This document shows, one piece after another, positions 58,753-64,000 of a stretch of DNA of 64,000 nt. This DNA is from Candidatus Leptofilum proximum (lineage in GTDB: Bacteria; Chloroflexota; Anaerolineae; Promineifilales; Promineifilaceae), in NCBI GenBank assembly GCA_016710325.1, contig JADJXK010000002.1, positions 1,054,001 to 1,118,000 on the forward strand, written 5' to 3'. The first letter of the stretch is position 1, and every line of letters begins with the position of its first letter. A model generated the notes under the pieces. It did no database searches and was not told the DNA's origin. It worked only from the letters and a program-made list of their open reading frames with translations. A program made the position numbers and the translations under genes.

Positions 58753-59700
58753 ATGAATGAGATACAAACCTTCGCCCAAATACTCCTGGACAATGTTGAG
58801 AAAGTGATCATTGGCAAACGGCCGAATTTAGAGCTGCTCGTCGTCTCTTTGCTGTGCGAGGGGCATACCCTGCTGGAAGATGTGCCCGGCGTGGGCAAGA
58901 CGATGCTGGCGCGTGCTTTTGCCGTCAGTTTAGGCATCCAGTTTAAGCGCTTGCAGTGCACCCCGGACCTGCTGCCCAACGACGTCACCGGCGTTTCTAT
59001 TTTTGACCAGCAAAAGCAAGGCTTTTCCTTTGTGCCCGGCCCCGTCTTTACCAACATTTTGCTGGCCGACGAAATCAACCGGGCCACGCCGCGCACGCAG
59101 TCGGCGCTGCTGGAGGCGATGGGCGAACGCCAGGTGACGGTGGACGGGGTGACGCATGGTTTGGAACGGCCGTTTTTTGTCCTCGCTACCCAAAACCCAG
59201 TCGAGTACGAAGGCACCTTCCCCCTGCCCGAAGCCCAGCTGGACCGCTTCTTCATGAAGCTGAGCCTGGGCTACCTGGACGAAGCCACAGAAAGCCAGAT
59301 GCTGCTCAACCTGGGCCGCGCCCATCCCATCGAGAGCCTGACGCAGGTGGTGGACGGCAACGAGCTGCCCCGGCTGGCGCGGCAGGTGTGGGATGTACAC
59401 GTCGATGACACCGTGCGCGATTACATCGTGCGGCTGACCTTTGCCACGCGGCGGCACAAAGATCTCATCCTGGGGGCCAGCCCGCGCGGCAGCCATGCGC
59501 TCTACCGGGGCATCCAGGCGTATGCGGCCGTTCAAGGCCGTGACTACACCTTACCCGACGACGTTAAAAAGCTCGCCCCCGCCATTCTCTCCCACCGCTG
59601 CCTCATCCACCCGGAAAGCGCCCTGCGCGGCCACACCCATCTTGGCATCCTCAAGGAAGTCATGCAGGCCACGCCGCTGGATATTGGTGAGCTGGAATAA
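58753..59700 (+). CDS. MoxR family AAA+ ATPase
   Basis: The 315-residue protein is a standard MoxR: GHTLLEDVPGVGKTMLARAF (Walker A, GVGKT at 46-50), CTPDLLPNDVTGVSIFDQ, NILLADEINRATPRTQSALLEAMGERQVTVDG (Walker B), FVLATQNPVEYEGTFPLPEAQLDRF (sensor 1) and ASPRGSHALYRGIQAYAAVQGR. MoxR ATPases act as chaperones that insert cofactors or assemble complexes, usually together with the next two gene types (DUF58, DUF4129). It starts 165 bases after the divergent methyltransferase start and opens an operon. Confidence 0.95.
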   Translation: MNEIQTFAQILLDNVEKVIIGKRPNLELLVVSLLCEGHTLLEDVPGVGKTMLARAFAVSLGIQFKRLQCTPDLLPNDVTGVSIFDQQKQGFSFVPGPVFTNILLADEINRATPRTQSALLEAMGERQVTVDGVTHGLERPFFVLATQNPVEYEGTFPLPEAQLDRFFMKLSLGYLDEATESQMLLNLGRAHPIESLTQVVDGNELPRLARQVWDVHVDDTVRDYIVRLTFATRRHKDLILGASPRGSHALYRGIQAYAAVQGRDYTLPDDVKKLAPAILSHRCLIHPESALRGHTHLGILKEVMQATPLDIGELE

Positions 59701-59703
59701 TTT

Positions 59704-59762
59704 GTGGCAAGTTGCAGGTGGCAAGTAAAAAACCTGCCACCTGCCACCTGCCACTTGCCACC
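59704..59762. repeat. Word hairpin, ggcaagttgcaggt family
   Basis: Left gtggcaagttgcaggtggca and right series ctgccacctgccacttgccac. It fills the gap between the MoxR stop and the DUF58 start. Confidence 0.8.
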
Positions 59763-59768
59763 AAAACA

Positions 59769-61070
59769 ATGGGAAACTTCTCCGCCCTCATCCTCATACT
59801 TCTGGCGCTCGCCTTTTTTTTGCGGGTTGACTTTATTTTCTACGTGATTTACGTCAGCGTAGGCGTTTACGCCTGGGGGCGCTGGCTGATGCCCCGCACC
59901 GTCAAAAACCTGGAAAGTGCCCGCCAGTATGCCCGGAACGCCTTTTGGGGCGAAGAGGTGCCGGTGACCGTCCGGCTGAGCAACAAGGGGCGGCTGCCGC
60001 TGCCCTGGATCCAGGTGCAGGAAAGCGTGGCCGTGCAGCTCAAACACGGCGAGCCGCTGCACCAGGTTGTCTCGTTGGGGCGGCGCGAAACGGCCGAATT
60101 CCAATACCACGTCATCGCCCGCCGCCGGGGCTACTACCAGCTTGGCCCGCTGCGGCTCACCACCGGCGATCTCTTTGGCATCCACCCGGAACTGGTCGCC
60201 TTCCTGCCAGCCGACTACCTCACCGTTTACCCGCGCCTGACGCCGCTCACCCAGCTGGGGCTGCCCTCCCGCCTGCCGTTTGGCACCATCGCCAGCCACC
60301 AGCGGCTTTTTGAAGATCCCGCCCGCCCAATGGGCATCCGCGACTTTCGCTCCGGCGACACCATCCGGCAAATTAATTGGAAAGCCAGCGCCCACAGCGT
60401 CAGCAGTGGACATACGCGGAACCTGATGGTGAAAACGTTCCAACCGGCCATTTCGCTGGAAACGGCCGTCCTCCTCAACCTGCACAGCGCCGACTACCAG
60501 TTTGGCAACCGGCAAGACATCACTGAGTGGGCCATCGAGGTGGCGGCCTCACTGGCGGCGCACCTGGTGAACCAGCGACAGAGCGTTGGCCTCATCACCA
60601 ACGGCATCGATCCGCTGGCCAGCGGGCAGCACGGCTTTGATGAAACCACCGGGCGGCTGCTGCGCCCCAGCCACAGCGTCATCCAGGCCGATCCCGGCGC
60701 GTTTATGCCGCCCGCCATTCCACCGCGCAACGGCCGTCCCCATCTCACCAAAATTTTGGAACGACTGGCCCGCATCGAGGCCGAAGAAACGGTAGCCTTT
60801 ACGCAGTGGGCGGCCAACGCCTGCCTGCACCTCAACTGGGGTGTTACCATCCTGGCCCTCACCGCCAACGGCAGTGAAGCCGTTTGCCAGAGCCTGCACC
60901 GGCTGGTGCGCGCCGGGTTTAACCCCATCCTCATCACCGTCGAGCCAGATGGCAACTTTGGCCTGGTGCGCGAACGTGCCCGGCGGCTGGGTTTTGCCGC
61001 CTACAACGTGGCCCACTCGCGTGACCTGGACCCGTGGCGACGGCCGTTTCACCCAGGAGCGGTGACATGA
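59769..61070 (+). CDS. DUF58 domain protein
   Basis: The 433-residue protein has two N-terminal membrane helices (ALILILLALAFFLRVDFIFYVIYVSVGVYAWG), a beta-rich middle (VTVRLSNKGRLPLPWIQVQESV) and the DUF58 signature MGIRDFRSGDTIRQINWKASAHS near 200-220, with a vWA-like C-terminal half (VILLNLHSADYQF and LNWGVTILALTANGSEAVCQSLHRL). DUF58 proteins partner MoxR ATPases. The ATG follows the word hairpin directly. Its TGA overlaps the ATG of the next gene (ATGA). Confidence 0.93.
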   Translation: MGNFSALILILLALAFFLRVDFIFYVIYVSVGVYAWGRWLMPRTVKNLESARQYARNAFWGEEVPVTVRLSNKGRLPLPWIQVQESVAVQLKHGEPLHQVVSLGRRETAEFQYHVIARRRGYYQLGPLRLTTGDLFGIHPELVAFLPADYLTVYPRLTPLTQLGLPSRLPFGTIASHQRLFEDPARPMGIRDFRSGDTIRQINWKASAHSVSSGHTRNLMVKTFQPAISLETAVLLNLHSADYQFGNRQDITEWAIEVAASLAAHLVNQRQSVGLITNGIDPLASGQHGFDETTGRLLRPSHSVIQADPGAFMPPAIPPRNGRPHLTKILERLARIEAEETVAFTQWAANACLHLNWGVTILALTANGSEAVCQSLHRLVRAGFNPILITVEPDGNFGLVRERARRLGFAAYNVAHSRDLDPWRRPFHPGAVT

Positions 61071-62272
61071 GCACAAGACGCAAGAAAATGATCAGGCCAC
61101 CAGCCAAATCGTCGTCCCCTCCAGTCCTCGCCCTGGACGACCCGCGGCTGGCCTTCATCACCAACAAGTGGTCGCGCACCATCGTGCAGCCGCTGCTCAT
61201 CAGCGTGCTCATCACCGGGCTGCTTTCCGCCATCCTGGTGCTCGCCGAAATCATCACCGGCAGCGACGTCTGGCTGGCGTACAGCGCTTTCATCTTCTTT
61301 GTGACGCTGGAGGGCTGCTATACCACTCTGTGGCTGCAGCGACCGGAAAGACGGCTGCTCAACCACACCAGCTATCGTGCCGCCGAAGCGCTGCTGCTCG
61401 CGCTGCTGCTGCGCCTCTTCAGCTGGAGCGTCATCGGCAACTGGCCAGACCTGGCCGACCTGCCCGATATTTTGGCCCGGCCGCACCTCTACCTGGTGGA
61501 CGCACCGTTCATTTTCAGCGGCATCCTCTGCCTGTTTGCCTGGGAACGGACCAACAGTCTGGCCCACACCTTTATCCAACTGGCCATCGACCAGGCCGAA
61601 GTGTATTACTACTCCCTGGCGCCGAACCAGCGTAACACCAGCGACAAGCCGGTGCGCACCAACCGCGGAGAGATCGTGCTCTCCTTTTTTCGCCAGTGGA
61701 TTATCGGGGCCCTCTTCCTGGCCATCGTCACGTCGCTGAGCAACTATGATGTGGTGGAAGTTTACCAGGGCACGCCGCTGGCGCTGGCCCGCCTGGGACT
61801 GCGTACCGAGCTGGTGCTCTTTTTGCTGCTCTACTTCCTGGCCGGGTTTGCCCTGCTCAGCCAGGCGCGGCTGGCGGCCATGAATGCCCGCTGGCTGATC
61901 AACGGGGTTACGCGCGCGGGGCGGGTGGAGCAGAGCTGGCACCGCTACACGCTGCTGCTGCTGGGCGGCATTGCCCTGGTGGCCGCGTTTTTGCCCATCG
62001 GCTCTACATTTGCCATCGGCCGTATTTTGCAGGTGACGTTTTGGGCCATCTCAGTGGCCGTATCGTTTGTCTTGACGCTGCTCACCACCTTGCTGGCCAT
62101 GCTCCTGTCGCTGTTTACGGGCGATCCGGCGTCGGAACCGGTAGAACCACTGCCGCAGCCAACGATGGCGCCGCTGCCCACCGCCACACCGATTCCTTCG
62201 GCGCTGCCGCCCCGGCAGTTGACACCGGTCTCATTGTCAGCTCGATGTTTTGGGCGGTGGCCATTGTGGTGA
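61067..62272 (+). CDS. Multi-TM protein, N-terminal part of an apparently frameshifted DUF4129 gene
   Basis: From the overlapping ATG this frame encodes about 400 residues with seven or so membrane helices (LLISVLITGLLSAILVLAEII; LLLALLLRLFSWSVIGNWPD; IFSGILCLFAWERT; RQWIIGALFLAIVTSLSNYDVVEV; LVLFLLLYFLAGFALLSQ; YTLLLLGGIALVAAFLPIG; FWAISVAVSFVLTLLTTLLAMLLSLF). The end SARCFGRWPLW has poor protein character. In the -1 frame, an open frame continues with a membrane helix and DUF4129 domain, so the real gene probably runs to 62760. The switch must lie between about 62170 and 62225, in a C/G-rich stretch. Confidence 0.72.
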   Translation: MSTRRKKMIRPPAKSSSPPVLALDDPRLAFITNKWSRTIVQPLLISVLITGLLSAILVLAEIITGSDVWLAYSAFIFFVTLEGCYTTLWLQRPERRLLNHTSYRAAEALLLALLLRLFSWSVIGNWPDLADLPDILARPHLYLVDAPFIFSGILCLFAWERTNSLAHTFIQLAIDQAEVYYYSLAPNQRNTSDKPVRTNRGEIVLSFFRQWIIGALFLAIVTSLSNYDVVEVYQGTPLALARLGLRTELVLFLLLYFLAGFALLSQARLAAMNARWLINGVTRAGRVEQSWHRYTLLLLGGIALVAAFLPIGSTFAIGRILQVTFWAISVAVSFVLTLLTTLLAMLLSLFTGDPASEPVEPLPQPTMAPLPTATPIPSALPPRQLTPVSLSARCFGRWPLW

Positions 62273-62760
62273 GCGTCATGGCCATCAGCTTTTTCTTACG
62301 CGAGCGCGGCATGAAGATGAATATGGCCGTCTTCCAAACCTTCTGGCAGCGATTCCGTGTCTGGCTGCAAACTGCCTGGCGCGGCGCAGGCCACCAGGTG
62401 CGCGACTGGCAGCAGGCGGTCCGCACCCGCTTGCAGCGTGAACCGGCGGAAAAGCCAAACCAGCCGCCCTGGCGCTTTATCCGCCTCAACTCGCTTTCAC
62501 CGCGCGACCAGATTCGCTACTTCTACCTCTCCACCGTGAAGCGCGCCGCGGACAAAGGCGTGCCGCGGGAACAGGCCGAAACGCCGCTGGAGTTTGCCCA
62601 GGATTTAAAGCAAAGCTGGCCCGAAGCTGAAGAAGATGTGGATGCTCTGACCGAAGCGTTTCTGGAGGCACGGTACGGCCGTTCCCCTATCGAAGCCGAA
62701 GATGTGAACCCCGTTAAAAAACGGTGGCAGCAAGTCAAATCCAGCCTGCGCCGCAAATAA
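62245..62760 (+). CDS. DUF4129 domain protein, C-terminal part of the frameshifted gene
   Basis: This frame has one membrane helix (FWAVAIVVSVMAISFFL) and the DUF4129 helical domain: SPRDQIRYFYLSTVKRAADKGVPREQAETPLEFAQDLKQSWPEAEEDVDALTEAFLEARYG, with the conserved ETPLEFA. It lacks the upstream membrane segments typical of DUF4129 proteins; these are in the preceding frame. I give the first ATG (62245) as a formal start. DUF4129 proteins usually end MoxR-DUF58 operons, so operon position supports the assignment. Confidence 0.8.
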   Translation: MFWAVAIVVSVMAISFFLRERGMKMNMAVFQTFWQRFRVWLQTAWRGAGHQVRDWQQAVRTRLQREPAEKPNQPPWRFIRLNSLSPRDQIRYFYLSTVKRAADKGVPREQAETPLEFAQDLKQSWPEAEEDVDALTEAFLEARYGRSPIEAEDVNPVKKRWQQVKSSLRRK

Positions 62761-62808
62761 TCATTGGCCTGAGAATGCCATTCATGATAAAAAAGCACGT
62801 TTTGACCC

Positions 62809-62879
62809 GTAGGGGCGAGGCAGTTGGATGGAGCCATTGTTTGGCAAACCAACGCACTTTCCAATTGCCTCGCCCTTAC
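62809..62879. repeat. Inverted repeat gtaggggcgaggc ... gcctcgcccttac
   Basis: Arms of about 20 bases (62809-62828 and 62860-62879) pair with three mismatches; the loop includes ttggcaaaccaa, itself palindromic. It precedes the FTCD gene by 15 bases. Confidence 0.75.
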
Positions 62880-62894
62880 CCAAGGAGTGATTAA

Positions 62895-64000
62895 ATGCAG
62901 CAGCTTGTCGAATGTGTTCCCAATTTTAGCGAAGGCCGGAATACGGCCGTTTACACCGCCATCGCCGACGCCATCCGGTCCGTGCGCGGCGTCAACGTGC
63001 TGGATGTCAGCGCCGATCCCGACCATAACCGCACCGTGATCACCTTCGTCGGCGCCCCGGTCGACGTGGAAGAAGCCGCCTACCGCGGCATCGGCAAGGC
63101 TGCTGAACTGATCGACCTGGACAAGCACCAGGGCGAACATCCGCGCATTGGGGCTACCGACGTTTGCCCCTTCATCCCCATCCGCGGCGTCACCATCAAC
63201 GACTGCGTGGATATGGCCAGGCGCCTGGGCCAGCGCGTGGGGGATGAGTTGGGCATCGCCGTTTACCTTTACGGCAGCGCCGCCACCAGCCCGGAACGGG
63301 AAAAGCTGTCGGATATTCGCCAGGGGCAGTACGAGTTGTGGAAACAAGAAGTAGAAACCGACCCGGCGCGCAAGCCGGATTTTGGCCCGGCCGAAGCTAA
63401 ACCCTGGGGTGCGACGGTGATTGGGGTACGGCCGTTCCTCATCGCCTACAACCTCTACCTCAATACTGACAACGTAGACATCGCCGAAAAGATCTCGCGC
63501 AGCATTCGTTATTCCAGCGGGGGACTGCGCTACGTGCAGGCCAAGGGCTTCCTGGTAGAAGGCCAGGCGCAGGTGAGCATGAACCTGACCAACTTCGAGA
63601 AAACGCCCATTCACCTGGTGCAAGAAATGGTGCGGCGCGAGGCGGCGCACTTCGGGGCAGCCATCACCAAAGCCGAGCTGGTGGGCATGATTCCGCAAAA
63701 AGCACTCGTGGAAAGCGCTAAATATTATTTGCAGCTGGATGAGATGCTGGACGAGCAAGTGTTGGAGCACCGCCTGCACGAAAGCCAGGAAGAGGTGGAC
63801 ATCACTCCGCATCCGTTTTTGGAAGGTCTCGCTTCCGACCAGCCCACGCCCGGCGGTGGTTCCGTGGCGGCGCTGGCGGGCGCTCTGGCCGCCAGCCTGG
63901 CCCAAATGGTGGCTGGGCTCACCGTCAACCGCAAGAAATACGCGGAATTGCAGGAACGAATGACGGCCGTTTTCGAAGAAGCCAACACCCTGCGTGAACA
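62895..64000 (+). CDS. ftcd: Bifunctional glutamate formimidoyltransferase/formimidoyltetrahydrofolate cyclodeaminase (3' cut by window)
   Basis: The visible 368 residues start QQLVECVPNFSEGRN and hold the formiminotransferase N-terminal domain (NRTVITFVGAPVDVEEAAYRGIGKAAELIDL, HPRIGATDVCPFIPIRGV), its C-terminal domain (VIGVRPFLIAYNLYLNTDNVDIAEKISRSIRYSSGGLRYVQAKG, QVSMNLTNFEKTPIHLVQEMV) and the beginning of the cyclodeaminase (PFLEGLASDQPTPGGGSVAALAGALAASLAQMV). So it is the fused animal-like FTCD form. It transfers the formimino group from formiminoglutamate to tetrahydrofolate in histidine breakdown. AAGGAG precedes the ATG. Confidence 0.93.
   Translation, partial: MQQLVECVPNFSEGRNTAVYTAIADAIRSVRGVNVLDVSADPDHNRTVITFVGAPVDVEEAAYRGIGKAAELIDLDKHQGEHPRIGATDVCPFIPIRGVTINDCVDMARRLGQRVGDELGIAVYLYGSAATSPEREKLSDIRQGQYELWKQEVETDPARKPDFGPAEAKPWGATVIGVRPFLIAYNLYLNTDNVDIAEKISRSIRYSSGGLRYVQAKGFLVEGQAQVSMNLTNFEKTPIHLVQEMVRREAAHFGAAITKAELVGMIPQKALVESAKYYLQLDEMLDEQVLEHRLHESQEEVDITPHPFLEGLASDQPTPGGGSVAALAGALAASLAQMVAGLTVNRKKYAELQERMTAVFEEANTLRE

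Larger units (their letters stand above)
1..64000. repeat. Highly iterated palindrome ACGGCCGT across the window
   Basis: I counted about 99 copies of acggccgt by eye, mostly extended to aacggccgtt or tacggccgtt. Base composition predicts one or two per 64 kb. Copies occur in genes on both strands and in all three frames (read as Thr-Ala-Val, Asn-Gly-Arg or Arg-Pro-Phe/Leu). They are missing from the IS (8149-9543), from 39.2-42.1 kb and from 34.5-35.5 kb, but also from lepA and half of pnp, so a gap alone does not prove foreign DNA. Confidence 0.9.

Noticed and set aside
62041..62244. Upstream extension of the DUF4129 frame starting MGHLSGRIV
   Set aside because: It is the off-frame of the membrane helices of the preceding ORF and its sequence is not protein-like.
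1313..62879. Word hairpins as CRISPR repeats
   Set aside because: No regular repeat-spacer pattern and no cas genes; the repeats are palindromic tandem words inside single junctions.
1..64000. tRNA, rRNA, tmRNA or RNase P RNA genes
   Set aside because: I looked for T-arm (GTTCRA) and acceptor-stem patterns on both strands and saw none that extended into a cloverleaf; a covariance search would be needed to be certain.

Overview
The window is a high-GC bacterial chromosome segment with 54 protein-coding features (including two disrupted or split genes), no rRNA and no tRNA that I could find. The gene content suggests a member of the Chloroflexota (Anaerolineae/Ardenticatenia-like). It includes an LVIVD beta-propeller lipoprotein with a Thr/Pro linker, a MoxR-DUF58-DUF4129 membrane cluster, tandem NBR1-like Ig domains, many stand-alone MBL/SDR/SnoaL enzymes and a bifunctional FTCD. 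That assignment is an inference from gene style; nothing here is a phylogenetic marker I could place exactly.

Layout. 1-8 kb: end of a secreted protein, a GlsB-type membrane protein, two MBL-fold hydrolases, a Nudix enzyme, a cyclic-nucleotide-domain histidine kinase, a SnoaL protein, an SDR and an alpha/beta hydrolase. 8.1-9.5 kb: an ISL3-family insertion sequence with a perfect 8-bp target duplication, which has cut a two-TM potassium channel gene. 9.9-14.1 kb: SDR, acyl-CoA dehydrogenase, Fic protein and phosphotransferase, resembling the kinase plus dehydrogenase logic of 4-hydroxyacid catabolism. 14.3-26 kb: LVIVD lipoprotein, LLM flavin enzyme, a FrnE/DsbA-like gene with an in-frame TGA exactly at its first active-site Cys codon (candidate selenoprotein), Nei, a receiver-like protein carrying a dead IS200/RAYT-type domain, a large secreted nuclease and small enzymes. 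26-32 kb: rpsO-pnp, AI-2E exporter-family protein, radC. 32.9-39.2 kb: FecR-like protein, acylphosphatase, a two-gene module followed by an attC-like site, pyrD, a TfoX-C protein, lepA, a molybdopterin-fold protein. 39.2-43.8 kb: an AT-richer island with a nucleophile-less DJ-1/PfpI protein, a 59-residue membrane peptide, a split NB-ARC/TPR (STAND) pair and a soluble histidine kinase. 43.8-50 kb: tlyA, rmd, a degenerate nucleotidyltransferase-like protein, a glycoside-hydrolase-fold protein, a solute-binding lipoprotein and a PD-(D/E)XK-like orphan. 50-56.3 kb: DUF2207, a zinc-ribbon membrane protein, a helical protein, an SPFH protein with an excisionase-type HTH tail, and a TIM-barrel/NBR1 protein. 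56.6-64 kb: an orphan DNA methyltransferase, MoxR-DUF58-DUF4129 and FTCD (cut by the window end).

Two DNA-level signals run through everything. First, the octamer ACGGCCGT occurs about 100 times by hand count (about 1-2 expected from base composition), in all reading frames; this is a highly iterated palindrome like HIP1 of cyanobacteria. Second, most gene junctions hold hairpins built from short repeated words, each junction using a different word family. A separate 105-bp two-hairpin element is present in two inverted copies about 40 kb apart.

The strongest candidates for something new are the Sec-encoding FrnE-like gene, the peptide/STAND/DJ-1-like locus, the attC-bearing retropepsin-like cassette and the receiver-RAYT fusion.
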